NCBI RefSeq assembly: GCF_039535785.1
Contig: NZ_BAAAXV010000005.1
Span: 186,001-250,000, forward strand
Source of the DNA: Nonomuraea helvata
GTDB lineage: Bacteria > Actinomycetota > Actinomycetes > Streptosporangiales > Streptosporangiaceae
Direction of reading: 5' to 3'
DNA: 64,000 bases
Shown here piece after piece: positions 51,262-59,454 of the stretch. Numbering within the stretch: position 1 is the first letter of the stretch; each line of letters begins with the position of its first letter. The notes beneath the pieces are model-generated. The model ran no database searches and was not told the origin of the DNA. It saw only the letters and a program-made list of their open reading frames with translations. The position numbers were made by a program, and so were the translations under genes.

Positions 51262-51621
51262 ATGTCCAGCTCGATACTGTGCGTCACCATTGACTGTACC
51301 GCCCCGGCCCGGCTGGCCGACTTCTGGTCCCAAGCCCTGGGCTACAAGGCCCGTCGTGATTTACCCAACGGCGCCCATCTCATCGCCGAAGACGAGCAGA
51401 CCATGCCCTGGCTGGCCTTCACTCCCGTGGCCGAGACCAAGGCCACCAAGAACAGGCTGCATCTCGACCTCCGCCCCGATGACCAGGAAGCCGAAGTCGC
51501 CCGCCTCGTCGCGCTCGGCGCCACTCGCGCGGAGGTCGGCCAGAGCGTCGACGCCTCATGGGTCGTCTTGGCCGACCCGGAGGGCAACGAGTTCTGCGTC
51601 CTTCCCTCCCGTACCGCCTGA
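51262..51621 (+). CDS. VOC superfamily (glyoxalase-like) protein
   Basis: The 119-residue protein has the glyoxalase-like-domain start ILCVTIDCTAPARLADFWSQALGYKA and the end WVVLADPEGNEFCVLPS, common in actinomycete Glyoxalase_6 proteins. GGAGG precedes the ATG by six bases. It is followed after 14 bp by a second VOC gene on the same strand, so the two probably form an operon. Substrate unknown. Confidence 0.88.
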   Translation: MSSSILCVTIDCTAPARLADFWSQALGYKARRDLPNGAHLIAEDEQTMPWLAFTPVAETKATKNRLHLDLRPDDQEAEVARLVALGATRAEVGQSVDASWVVLADPEGNEFCVLPSRTA

Positions 51622-51635
51622 ACGGGGTGAGCCGC

Positions 51636-52073
51636 ATGATCACGGGCTGGGCTCATGTGACCTTGTCGGTCCGCGACCACGATCGCAGCGTCGGCTGGTA
51701 CGAGACGGTCCTGGGTTTCAAACCGACCGCGACCGAAACCACCGACCAGTGGAAACGCACCCTTTGTGTACACCCCGCCAGTGGCATCATCCTGGTCCTC
51801 CACCAGCACCTGCTCGGCGGCGGCGAGTTCGATGAACGGCGAGCCGGCCTTGACCATCTTGCTCTCAGCGTCGCCGACCGGACCGACCTGGACGCCTGGC
51901 AGGACCGACTGGCCGCGCTAGGCGTTTCGTATACGCCGATCACCGGCACCGGCCGGGGCGGACTGGCGATCGCATTCCCCGATCCCGACGGCATCGCGCT
52001 CGAACTCTTCTACCGGCCCCAGAATGCGCCGCCCCGCGGCGTTCCTGGCGATGCGGAAGGCGGCAGCCGATAG
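51636..52073 (+). CDS. VOC superfamily protein
   Basis: The 145-residue protein begins WAHVTLSVRDHDRSVGWYETVLGFKP and has a second module LDHLALSVADRTDLDAWQDRLAALGV, ending FPDPDGIALELFYRP. Metal ligands are plausible at His7, His of LDHLALS and Glu of ALELF. The ATG at 51636 follows GGGGTGAG; a GTG at 51627 is possible. It is the second of a VOC pair. Confidence 0.87.
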   Translation: MITGWAHVTLSVRDHDRSVGWYETVLGFKPTATETTDQWKRTLCVHPASGIILVLHQHLLGGGEFDERRAGLDHLALSVADRTDLDAWQDRLAALGVSYTPITGTGRGGLAIAFPDPDGIALELFYRPQNAPPRGVPGDAEGGSR

Positions 52074-52161
52074 GTGGCCGCCTGCGCGTCATCGTCATCC
52101 CTGGCGGTCAGGGGCGGCCGCGGTGGCCGGAGAGATCGACCTGCCACCCGGCCGGCTGCTC

Positions 52162-52275
52162 TTAGCCGGTGGCGGCATGCTGGGCCTCCGCCCACGCGCG
52201 TACGTAGCCCACACCCTCCTCCAGTGGGAAAGCGCGGGTCCCTTCTGCCCAGCGCAGGTCTGATTGCTCGTTCAC
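52162..52275 (-). pseudogene. Possible gene fragment with epimerase-like C-terminus
   Basis: Minus-strand residues SDLRWAEGTRAFPLEEGVGYV and the following RAWAEAQ look like the C-terminus of an NAD-dependent epimerase or related enzyme, where a P-L-E-E-G-V helix precedes an aromatic-rich tail. No upstream catalytic region is present. The rest of the 378-bp gap between 52074 and 52451 holds only a terminator hairpin. Confidence 0.3.
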
Positions 52276-52359
52276 GAGAGCCGCTCCTTCCTGCCAGGAG
52301 CTGGGAGCGGTGAAGGGAGACTTGGTCGCTGCACGTCCACAGGTCTCAGACACGCAAAA

Positions 52360-52387
52360 ACGGCGGTGTCTCTAGGGACACCGCCGT
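52360..52387 (-). terminator. Terminator of the minus-strand tRNA-Ala
   Basis: An 11-bp perfect stem ACGGCGGTGTC (52360-52370) and GACACCGCCGT (52377-52387), followed on the minus strand by TTTTTG, lies about 65 bp downstream of the tRNA-Ala. Confidence 0.85.
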
Positions 52388-52451
52388 GCAGCGGACCTCG
52401 GCGCTACTCGCCATCGCCCTGGAAGGCGGTGTGCGAGTAACACCGTTGGGG

Positions 52452-52524
52452 TGGAGCTATGGGGATTCGAACCCCAGACCTCCTCCATGCCATGGAGGCG
52501 CGCTACCAACTGCGCCATAGCCCC
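52452..52524 (-). tRNA. tRNA-Ala (GGC), second identical copy
   Basis: This is the exact reverse complement of the gene at 26304-26376: the same acceptor stem with G3-U70, anticodon loop ATGGCAT (GGC) and T arm, 73 nt, CCA not encoded. A TACACT -10-like hexamer lies upstream on the minus strand at 52537-52542, as in the first copy. Confidence 0.97.
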
Positions 52525-52578
52525 TTGCGATCACCAAGTGTATCGGAGTTCCGGAGCCCCTGTGTCACACCGAGGGCC

Positions 52579-52742
52579 CAGCTCGCGCGGCGGGCGCGGG
52601 AGCACGTGCGGGAGAGGCGGCCGCGGTTCGACGTGGACAGGGACGAGCGGAGGCGGATCACCGAGCGGTTCGTCAGCGCCTGATCGACACGATCTTCCTC
52701 ATGGCGAATCCGGAGAAGATCTCCCACCTGGAGCCCGTCTGA
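52579..52742 (+). pseudogene. Remnant of a SigJ-type ECF sigma factor
   Basis: One frame reads QLARRAREHVRERRPRFDV and continues to ...ITERFVSA before a stop at 52683, matching the end of the sigma-4 region and the start of the SnoaL-like domain of SigJ sigma factors. Another frame then reads IDTIFLMANPEKISHLEPV to a stop at 52742, matching the SigJ C-terminus (N-P-[DE]-K). The central SnoaL domain and the sigma-2 region are absent. This is debris beside the tRNA. Confidence 0.6.
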
Positions 52743-52760
52743 GGCACGCGGGGACGGGGG

Positions 52761-53294
52761 TCAGGCGCTTCGCCGGGCAGGCATGCGGACTTCGCGTACC
52801 AGCGCGGAGTGGTCCACCCCGACGTCCCTGAGGATCTTGGCCGCGCCGTTCGCGTGGTCGGCGAGCAGCCCCCACAGCAGACCCTCCCCCGTGACCGGCC
52901 CGGGGCGCCACCACATGGCCACCTCGATCGCCTTCCTGGCGTGCATGGCCAGCGGGATCTCACCCAGAGGCCCATACAGGGTCACCCGCAGGGGCCGCAG
53001 CCGTGACCGCCGCAGGTGCCACAGCCCCGGGGCGTCCAGGCCCGTCCTGGTCCGGCGGTGCACGGCGTCGAGGTCGATCCCGAACGTGGCCAACAGCGAC
53101 CGCGTGTCGCCCACGTCGACCCGCGCCCGCACGTCGGCCGCGGAGGCGGTGAACGACGACAGCGAGAACGGCCGCACTTCGGCCACCCCCAGCAGCAGCA
53201 GATCGGCGTCGAGCGCGGACCGCCCCGCGTCGAGCGCGGATATCCCCGCCTTGACCACGGCCCTGCGGGCGCCCTCGGTGAATCTGGCGAACAC
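52761..53294 (-). CDS. Clp N-terminal-domain protein
   Basis: The 177-residue protein begins VFARFTEGARRAVVKAGISALDAGRSALDADLLLLG, the Clp_N (Clp repeat) signature, with a second weaker half (GEIPLAMHARKAIEVAMWWRPGPVTGEGLLWGLLADHANGAAKILRDVGVD). There is no AAA+ module, so it is a stand-alone adaptor-like domain. It starts with GTG four bases after the HTH gene stop, forming a two-gene operon under the palindrome at 53519. Possibly it couples substrate recognition by ClpC to the HTH regulator. Confidence 0.82.
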   Translation of the reverse strand: MFARFTEGARRAVVKAGISALDAGRSALDADLLLLGVAEVRPFSLSSFTASAADVRARVDVGDTRSLLATFGIDLDAVHRRTRTGLDAPGLWHLRRSRLRPLRVTLYGPLGEIPLAMHARKAIEVAMWWRPGPVTGEGLLWGLLADHANGAAKILRDVGVDHSALVREVRMPARRSA

Positions 53295-53298
53295 GCGA

Positions 53299-53514
53299 CT
53301 ACCTCCCCGTCCTGCGAGCATGCTTGCGATGAGCCGATTGCCGCCGAACCCCCAGCGCGTCGGCGATCTGCTCCCACGACCAGCCCTGGGCGCGGGCGTT
53401 CGACACGTGCGTCGCCTCCAGCTCCTCCAGCAGGGCCCTGAGCGCGGCCACGGCCGCCAGCCCCACTCCTGGGTCGCGATCGGCGGCCGCCTCGGCCAGT
53501 TCGGTGACTTCCAT
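53299..53514 (-). CDS. Small HTH DNA-binding protein paired with the Clp-N protein
   Basis: The 71-residue protein begins MEVTELAEAAADRDPGVGLAAVAALRALLEELEATHVSNARAQGWSWEQIADALGVRRQSAHRKH and is basic at the C-terminus. The WSWEQIADALGVRRQSAHRKH segment is a helix-turn-helix of the sort seen in actinomycete Clp-N partners. A 42-bp palindrome lies just upstream of the start codon and is its probable operator. Confidence 0.8.
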   Translation of the reverse strand: MEVTELAEAAADRDPGVGLAAVAALRALLEELEATHVSNARAQGWSWEQIADALGVRRQSAHRKHARRTGR

Positions 53515-53518
53515 GATG

Positions 53519-53560
53519 TCAGCATGTGCTGACAAGCGGGTGCTTGTCAACACATGCTGA
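53519..53560. promoter_or_regulatory. 42-bp palindrome upstream of the HTH/Clp-N operon
   Basis: Arms TCAGCATGTGCTGACAAGC (53519-53537) and GCTTGTCAACACATGCTGA (53542-53560) match at 18 of 19 positions around a 4-bp centre. The repeat begins 5 bp upstream of the HTH start codon and must overlap its promoter or leader. Confidence 0.8.
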
Positions 53561-53569
53561 CGGAAATGA

Positions 53570-54400
53570 TCAGAGGGGCAGGCCGCAGGTGACGCGCATG
53601 GTCAGGGTCGCCTCCTCGAGCGTGAGCTCGACCTCGACCCGGCCCAGCTCGGCCGTGCTCCTGACGTGGGTGCCGCCGCACGCCATGGAGGCCTCGCCGT
53701 CCGGCAGCGAGCAGTGCCACGTACGGCGATCCGTCAGCTCCGGCCCCGGGATGTCCAACCAGACCGGCGCGTCGGCGGCCACCCATGCCGCGAACCGCTC
53801 GTTGGCCTGCTGGGCGACCTTCTCGAAGTCCACCCCCTCGGCGGAGAACCCCTTCTTGCGCAGCGACTTGCCCAGGCGGTAGACGTCCACGCTCCCGTGC
53901 GGGAGGATCCGCGACGAGACGATCGCCGCGTGGTCGAAGTCGGGGCTGCCGAGCGGGTCGGGCGCCGTCTCCTTGCGCCAGCGATCGGCCAGCGCGGAGT
54001 TCAGGGCGAGGGCGGCCAGGTGGCAGACGGTGTGACCGGCCGAGACCGCCGCGCGGAAATCGGCGTCCGCCTCGAGCTCCACCTCCGCCCCCACGGGCAG
54101 CGGCTCCTCGGTGACGTGGACGACCAGCCACTCCCAGCCCTCGGTGCCCCGCCGCACCGGGATGGCGTCGCCGACGAGGACCTCGCCGGTGCTCGACTGG
54201 GCCCCTGTCACGCAGTCGAGAACCGGCAGGCCCCCGATCGTGCCCCGGTCCGCGGGCTGGTCCGGCCAGGCATGGTTGAGGGGGTGGAACGGCGTCTCGG
54301 TGACGACGAGACCGTGCCGGTCCCCCACCGGCACGGCCCCGACGATCTGGGAACGGCCGCTGGTCCGGCCGTCGGGGAAGGTGACGAGGGTTGTCTTCAC
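53570..54400 (-). CDS. AlaX-like alanyl-tRNA editing protein
   Basis: The 276-residue protein has the metal-binding site of the AlaRS editing (AlaX) domain in GHTVCHLAALALNSAL and CGGTHVRSTAELGRVEV. A first domain (GTIGGLPVLDCVTGA...) resembles the beta-barrel of AlaX-L. Such proteins deacylate Ser- or Gly-mischarged tRNA-Ala or act on related aminoacyl substrates. The GTG start at 54400 overlaps the MFS stop by 4 bp. Confidence 0.87.
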   Translation of the reverse strand: MKTTLVTFPDGRTSGRSQIVGAVPVGDRHGLVVTETPFHPLNHAWPDQPADRGTIGGLPVLDCVTGAQSSTGEVLVGDAIPVRRGTEGWEWLVVHVTEEPLPVGAEVELEADADFRAAVSAGHTVCHLAALALNSALADRWRKETAPDPLGSPDFDHAAIVSSRILPHGSVDVYRLGKSLRKKGFSAEGVDFEKVAQQANERFAAWVAADAPVWLDIPGPELTDRRTWHCSLPDGEASMACGGTHVRSTAELGRVEVELTLEEATLTMRVTCGLPL

Positions 54401-55626
54401 CCGGTCATTTTCGCAGGCGCCGCGTACTCGTCCTCCAGGTAGCGGTTGCGGCCCGCGTACAGGCCGGTGAAGAGCTGGGCGAGGAGCACCACGAGGAGCA
54501 GCGTGAACGGCAGCGCCCACCCGCCGGTCACCTCGTGCAGCACGCCGACGAGGAGAGGACCGGCGCCGGCGATGAGGTATCCCGCGCTCTGCGCGAACGC
54601 CGACAGCGCGGCCGTGGCCTCGGGCGTGCGGGTGCGCAGGGCCAGCATCGTCAGCGCCAGCGGGAACGACCCCATGCCCACGGAGATGAGCACCACCCAG
54701 ACCAGCGCCAGGTCGGCGGGCCCGAGCCACAGCCCGAGGAACCCGGCCGCGTAGAAGGCGACCAGCCCGACCACGACCGGACGCTGGTCACGGAAACGGG
54801 CGGCGACCATCGGGACGAAGATCGAGACGGGGATGTTCAGCGCGGTGAACACGCCGAGAATAACCCCCGCCTGCGAGGTGCTGAACCCGCTGTCGGTCAG
54901 GATGGTGGCGAGCCAGCCGAACATGACGTAAGCGATCATCGACTGGGTGCCGAAGTAGATCGCGACCATCCACGCCAGCCTGCTCCTGAGGAGGCCGCGG
55001 ATGCCCGCGTCCCGGCTGCCCGTGTCCCGCTCCGGCTCACTGCGCAGAAGCGCAAGCCACGGAATGGCGGCGACGGCGGCCAGGGCCGCCCACACGCCGA
55101 GCGCGATGTGCCAGTCGCCTGACGCGCGCTCGATGGGCACGGTCGCGGCGGCGGCCAGCATGGTGCCCGCCGCCAGGGCCGTGGTGTAGACGGTGGTCAT
55201 GATTCCGGTACGGGCCGGGAAGTGACGCTTGATCAGCGTGGGGATGAGCACGTTGCCGACCGCGCCACCGGAGAGCGCGACGGCGCTGCTCACGAGGAAC
55301 ACGGGGGCCGATCCGACCAGCGACCTGACCAGCATGCCGACGCCCAAGGTGACGAGGGCGAGCAGGAGCAGCCGGTGCTCGCCGACGCGCCTGGCCAGGG
55401 TGGGCGTGAGGGCGCCCACGCTGGCGAACGCGAGCACGGGGAGCGTGGTGAGCAGTCCGGTGCCGACGCTCGACATGCCCAGCGCGCCGGCCAGCTGGTC
55501 GAGGAGAGGGCCGACGCTGGTCACTGCGGTGCGGAGATTGAGGGCGGCGAGGACGATCCCCAGCACGAGGAGCCAGGCTAGGGGGCCGGTGGTGGTGCGG
55601 CGGGCTTCCGGGGCGAGCACGCTCAT
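54397..55626 (-). CDS. MFS transporter (CynX/NimT family)
   Basis: The 409-residue protein has 12 hydrophobic segments and the CynX/NimT opening VLAALNLRTAVTSVGPLLDQLAGALGMSS, with LTPTLARRVGEHRLLLLALVTLGVGMLVRSLVGS. Substrates in this branch include cyanate and nitroimidazoles; here unknown. The ATG at 55626 is preferred over a GTG at 55644. Its stop overlaps the AlaX-like gene start by 4 bp. Confidence 0.9.
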   Translation of the reverse strand: MSVLAPEARRTTTGPLAWLLVLGIVLAALNLRTAVTSVGPLLDQLAGALGMSSVGTGLLTTLPVLAFASVGALTPTLARRVGEHRLLLLALVTLGVGMLVRSLVGSAPVFLVSSAVALSGGAVGNVLIPTLIKRHFPARTGIMTTVYTTALAAGTMLAAAATVPIERASGDWHIALGVWAALAAVAAIPWLALLRSEPERDTGSRDAGIRGLLRSRLAWMVAIYFGTQSMIAYVMFGWLATILTDSGFSTSQAGVILGVFTALNIPVSIFVPMVAARFRDQRPVVVGLVAFYAAGFLGLWLGPADLALVWVVLISVGMGSFPLALTMLALRTRTPEATAALSAFAQSAGYLIAGAGPLLVGVLHEVTGGWALPFTLLLVVLLAQLFTGLYAGRNRYLEDEYAAPAKMTG

Positions 55627-55923
55627 GCGGGGCGAGTCCTCCACTCATCAAGTCATGGGACGAATCGCCATCTTAACGGGCCCGAAACCCCCTTTATTCC
55701 TGACCGTCTCGCCTCATGGGATGGGGTTGTGCCGCGGGTGGAGTGGAGCACCCGTGCATCGGCGGGGCGCAGGTGACATGCAGCACGAGCGGCGCGGGCC
55801 GCCCGGAAGGTGAATTGGGGGGGAGGGGGAATGACACTGCGCCATCGCGAGGCGTGGCGCAGAGGGGTGGAGGGTGGCGCGGCCGGGCTGCGTGGTGCCG
55901 GCCCGGCCGGCCGTCGGCTCAGG

Positions 55924-56562
55924 TCACAGGACCGGGCCGGCGCCCCCCGGGGGCTCGGTGCGGGGCGGGACCGGTCCGGGCGGCGGCAGAGTGCCGCCGG
56001 GCCGGGGGTCCCCGCCGCCCACGGTGCCGGGCGGTACGAGCGGATCCCCGCCCACCGGCCCGGGTGGCGTGGGCTGGGTCGAGTCGTCGTACGTCGAGCC
56101 TCGCTGGTGAGGCCCCGGCACGTCGCCGCGCCAGCCGCCGGTCTCACTGCCGCGCGACTCGATGAACGCCTTGAAACGGTCCAGGTCGTTGACCACGCGC
56201 AGGCGGACGAGCTGCAGCCAGTCCCCCGCCGTCTCCAGGAAGCCCTCCGGGTCGTACTCCATCTGGAGCGTGACCCGTGTCCTCGAGTCGTCGAGCCGAT
56301 GGAAGGTCACCACGCCCGCGTGGCGCGGCTTGTCGAGGGAGCGCCATGCGACGCGCTCATCGGGATGCTGTTCGGTGATCTCGGCCTCGAACTCGCGCTT
56401 GACCCCGGCGATCTCCGCCACCCAGGCCGTACGCGTGTCGCCGATCTGCTTGACCGACTCCACGCCCTCCATGAATTCGGGGAAGCTTTCGAACTGCGTC
56501 CACTGGTTGTAGGCCACCCTGACGGGGACCTCTACGTCCACTGAGTGTTCGATCGTGCTCAT
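55924..56562 (-). CDS. SRPBCC (START-like) family protein with proline-rich tail
   Basis: The 212-residue protein begins STIEHSVDVEVPVRVAYNQWTQFESFPEFMEGVESVKQIG, the polyketide-cyclase/dehydrase-like SRPBCC start, followed by RVAWRSLDKPRHAGVVTFHRLDDSRTRVTLQMEY, a hydrophobic ligand-binding fold. A Pro/Gly-rich tail follows. The start MSTIEHS at 56562 suits the family. Function unknown. A 297-bp gap up to 55626 shows no further gene. Confidence 0.87.
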   Translation of the reverse strand: MSTIEHSVDVEVPVRVAYNQWTQFESFPEFMEGVESVKQIGDTRTAWVAEIAGVKREFEAEITEQHPDERVAWRSLDKPRHAGVVTFHRLDDSRTRVTLQMEYDPEGFLETAGDWLQLVRLRVVNDLDRFKAFIESRGSETGGWRGDVPGPHQRGSTYDDSTQPTPPGPVGGDPLVPPGTVGGGDPRPGGTLPPPGPVPPRTEPPGGAGPVL

Positions 56563-56593
56563 AGCAGGTTGCACTGCCCGAGCGCCCCGCGGG

Positions 56594-56974
56594 CTAACGC
56601 CTGCGCCGCAGAACCCAGTACAGACCCACCACGGGCAGCACGAGCGGAATGAAGACGTAGCCCTTGCCGTACACCGACCAGACGGTCTCGTCGGGGAAGG
56701 CGGCCGGGTCGAGGAGGCTCAGCGTGCCGATGACCAGCACGCCGGCCAGCTCGATGACCAGCCCCGCCAGCGCGAAGGTGCGGGCCCCGCGCCAGAGTGC
56801 GACGGTGAGCGCGATGTAGACGACGGCCGCCAACGCCGACAGCGAGTACGCCAGAGGCGCCTCGCCGAACTTGGTCAGGATCTGGACCGCCGCGCGGGCC
56901 CCGGCGGCCAGCGAGAACAGCCCGTAGACCGCGATCAGGGCACGGCCGGGACCGGTGCTGATGGAGGTGGTCAC
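56594..56974 (-). CDS. Small four-helix membrane protein
   Basis: The 126-residue protein from the GTG at 56974 has four hydrophobic segments (ALIAVYGLFSLAAGARAAV, SALAAVVYIALTVALW, FALAGLVIELAGVLVIG and YVFIPLVLPVVGLYWVL). No named family was assigned. Its start overlaps the stop of the next membrane gene by 4 bp. Confidence 0.75.
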   Translation of the reverse strand: MTTSISTGPGRALIAVYGLFSLAAGARAAVQILTKFGEAPLAYSLSALAAVVYIALTVALWRGARTFALAGLVIELAGVLVIGTLSLLDPAAFPDETVWSVYGKGYVFIPLVLPVVGLYWVLRRRR

Positions 56975-57333
56975 GCGCCCCCCTGCCAGATCTGCAGCAT
57001 CCGGCCCGTCATCACCGCGATCGCGAACCCGGCCACGACCAGGATCGCCGACCCCCACCGGCTCCGCTCGGCCAGCGCCAGGAACACCCCGGCGGGCGGG
57101 ATCACCACCTGCCCGGCGACGTAGCCGAACAGCGTGACCTTCTCGTCGGGCCCCTCGCCCCCGGCCACCGCCGCGATCACGAAGCCCGCCTGGACGAGTA
57201 TCGCCACCTCGAGCACGGCGAACCCGACCAGCAGGACCATGCCCATCGGCCGGTTGCGGATCGCGACGATCAGGCTCGCCAGCGTGAGCAGCAGCGAGGC
57301 GACGATGACGATCGTGGAGACGACGGTGTTCAT
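56971..57333 (-). CDS. Small membrane protein
   Basis: The 120-residue protein from the ATG at 57333 has four hydrophobic segments (VSTIVIVASLLLTLASLIVAI, GMVLLVGFAVLEVAILVQAGFVIAAVAG, VAGQVVIPPAGVFLALA and AILVVAGFAIAVMTG). It is translationally coupled to the gene at 56594 through a 4-bp overlap. Function unknown. Confidence 0.75.
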   Translation of the reverse strand: MNTVVSTIVIVASLLLTLASLIVAIRNRPMGMVLLVGFAVLEVAILVQAGFVIAAVAGGEGPDEKVTLFGYVAGQVVIPPAGVFLALAERSRWGSAILVVAGFAIAVMTGRMLQIWQGGA

Positions 57334-57365
57334 CGGGGCCAAGGCTATCCCCAGGGGCGGGCAGT

Positions 57366-58055
57366 CTACCTTCCGGGGAGCGCCCGCTCGATGCCGTCGA
57401 GCACCCAGTTGAGGCCGCGTTCGAAGTTGTCGTCCGCGCCGCGCACCCCCTGCTCGATCATCGGCGCGAGCCGCGGGAACTCGCCGCTCCGGACCAGCTC
57501 CTTGATGTGCGGCTCCGCAACGGCCGCCCGCTCCGCGTCGTTGATCCCCTCGGACCTGGGCGCCCCGCGCTCCAGCGACTCCCGCACCACGAACCCGGTC
57601 ATGTAGTCGTTGAACACCGCCAGGAACCGCCAGCACGTCAGCCGGTCGAGCCCGAGCCCGTCGAAGGCGGACAGCTTCTGCTCCACGTGCCGCAGCCCGT
57701 TGGGCCCGATCTCCACCCGCTGCGAGATCAGCTCCACGCGCCAGGGGTGGCGCAGCACCAGCTCGCGCTCGCGCCGCGCCAGCAGCAGCAGCGCCTCGCG
57801 CCACGAGGCCGGCAGCGGCTCCTCGACGAGCACCTCGGCGCTCACCTCGTCGAGCATCAGCGCGAGCAGGTCCTCCTTGCGCTCGATGTACGAGTACAGC
57901 GTCATCGCCCGCGCGTCCAGCTCGGCGGCCACGCGCCGGATCGAGACCGCGGCCAGCCCCTCGGCGTCGGCGACGGCGACGGCGGCGGCCACGATCGCCT
58001 CCCTGGTCAGCACCGGGCGGCGGGGCGGCGAAGGACGGGACCAGATCGAACTCAC
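57366..58055 (-). CDS. TetR family regulator (tetracycline-repressor-like C-terminus)
   Basis: The 229-residue protein has the HTH in LTREAIVAAAVAVADAEGLAAVSIRRVAAELDARAMTLYSYIERKEDLL and a TetR_C-type helical domain. It starts with GTG and is divergent from the DHA2-type MFS exporter, with direct repeats of GTGTACGA in the 43-bp gap, the classical layout of a drug-responsive repressor and its pump. Confidence 0.92.
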   Translation of the reverse strand: MSSIWSRPSPPRRPVLTREAIVAAAVAVADAEGLAAVSIRRVAAELDARAMTLYSYIERKEDLLALMLDEVSAEVLVEEPLPASWREALLLLARRERELVLRHPWRVELISQRVEIGPNGLRHVEQKLSAFDGLGLDRLTCWRFLAVFNDYMTGFVVRESLERGAPRSEGINDAERAAVAEPHIKELVRSGEFPRLAPMIEQGVRGADDNFERGLNWVLDGIERALPGR

Positions 58056-58071
58056 CGTCCGATTTTAGACA

Positions 58072-58097
58072 GTGTACGAAACTGCTACGGTGTACGA
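58072..58097. promoter_or_regulatory. Two GTGTACGA repeats between TetR and DHA2 genes
   Basis: GTGTACGA occurs at 58072-58079 and 58090-58097 (period 18). Together they span the space immediately upstream of the exporter start and contain the only strong repeat there, so they are candidate operator half-sites for the TetR protein. Confidence 0.55.
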
Positions 58098-58098
58098 C

Positions 58099-59454
58099 AT
58101 GCGATACGCCGTACGAAATCCACTCTGGACCACGGGCCTGGTCGTCCTCCTGGGCGTCGTCATGACGATGCTCGACACCACGATCGTCAACGTCGCCCTC
58201 GGCACCCTGGCCCGCGACTTCCACTCGACGCTCGCCACCATGCAGTGGGCGGTGACCGGCTACCTGCTGGCCCTGGCGATGACGGTCCCGGTCACCGGCT
58301 GGGCGGTGGGCAGGTTCGGCAGCAGGAACGTCTGGCTGGTCTCGCTCGTGCTGTTCGTCGCGGGCTCCGCGCTGACCGCCGCCGCCTGGTCGGTCGGCAG
58401 CCTGGTCGCCTTCCGGGCGGTGCAGGGGCTGGGCGGGGGCCTGCTGCTGCCGGTCGGCCAGACGATGCTGGCCCAGGCGGCGGGCAAGGAGCGGATGGGC
58501 CGCGCGATGGCCACGATCTCGGTCCCCGCCATGCTGGTGCCCGTGCTCGGGCCGCCGCTGGGCGGGATGATCGTGGAGGGACTCGGCTGGCGGTGGCTGT
58601 TCCTGATCAACGTGCCGGTCTGCGCGGTGGCGCTGGTGACCGCGTTCCTGCTCCTGCCGCGTGAGCCGGGCGCGAACCCGCAGGGCCTCGACGTGCTGGG
58701 CCTGGCGGTGCTGTCACCGGGCCTGGCCGCGCTGGTCTACGGGCTGTCCGAGATCGGCGACGGGGCCTCGCCCCTGCACCCCGCGCTGTGGACCGGGGTG
58801 GCGCTGGTCGCCGCGTTCGCGGTGCGGGCGCTGCGGAGGACGGGGACGCTGCTGGACCTGCGGCTCTTCGGGAACAGGACGTTCGCCTCCGCGGTGACCG
58901 CGCTCGTGTGCTACTCGGCCGCGATGTTCGGCTTCACCGTGCTCGTCCCCCTCTACAGCCAGCTCGCGCAGGGCGGGAGCGCGCTGGACGCGGGCCTGCT
59001 GATGGCCCCGATGGGGATCGGCGCGGCGATCACGATGCCGATCGGCGGCAGGCTGAGCGACGCCAGGGGTCCGCGCGGCATCGGCGCGGCGGGCGTGGTC
59101 GTGGCGGTGGCGGGCATCGCGGCATTCGCCGCCTTCGGCGGCCCTGTGCCGATGTTCGTGCTCGGGCTCGGGCACGGGCTGGTGTCGACGTCGGTGATGG
59201 CGGCGGCGTTCAAGACGCTGGAGCCGGTCGCCATCCCGGCCGCGACCACGTTGAGCACGATCCTGGTACGGCTCGCCTCGCCGTTCGGCGTCGCGGTGCT
59301 CGCGGTGCTGCTGCAGGTGTTCACCAGGACCGGCGTGGAGCGGCCCTTCGGGTACGCGTTCGGCGTCGCGATCGCGCTGGCCGCCGTCTCACTGGTGCCG
59401 ATCGCGCTCATAGGATCGAAGACATGGAGAAAGTCCTCGTCAGCGCCTGCCTGA
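58099..59454 (+). CDS. DHA2-type MFS drug exporter
   Basis: The 451-residue protein has about 14 hydrophobic segments and motifs of the DHA2 family: MTMLDTTIVNVALGTLARDFHSTLATMQWAVTGYLLALAMTVPVTGWAVGRFG and FRAVQGLGGGLLLPVGQTML. The start at 58099 has no clear ribosome binding site; upstream GTGs at 58072 and 58090 are alternatives. The TetR gene divergent from it is its probable repressor. Confidence 0.92.
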   Translation: MRYAVRNPLWTTGLVVLLGVVMTMLDTTIVNVALGTLARDFHSTLATMQWAVTGYLLALAMTVPVTGWAVGRFGSRNVWLVSLVLFVAGSALTAAAWSVGSLVAFRAVQGLGGGLLLPVGQTMLAQAAGKERMGRAMATISVPAMLVPVLGPPLGGMIVEGLGWRWLFLINVPVCAVALVTAFLLLPREPGANPQGLDVLGLAVLSPGLAALVYGLSEIGDGASPLHPALWTGVALVAAFAVRALRRTGTLLDLRLFGNRTFASAVTALVCYSAAMFGFTVLVPLYSQLAQGGSALDAGLLMAPMGIGAAITMPIGGRLSDARGPRGIGAAGVVVAVAGIAAFAAFGGPVPMFVLGLGHGLVSTSVMAAAFKTLEPVAIPAATTLSTILVRLASPFGVAVLAVLLQVFTRTGVERPFGYAFGVAIALAAVSLVPIALIGSKTWRKSSSAPA

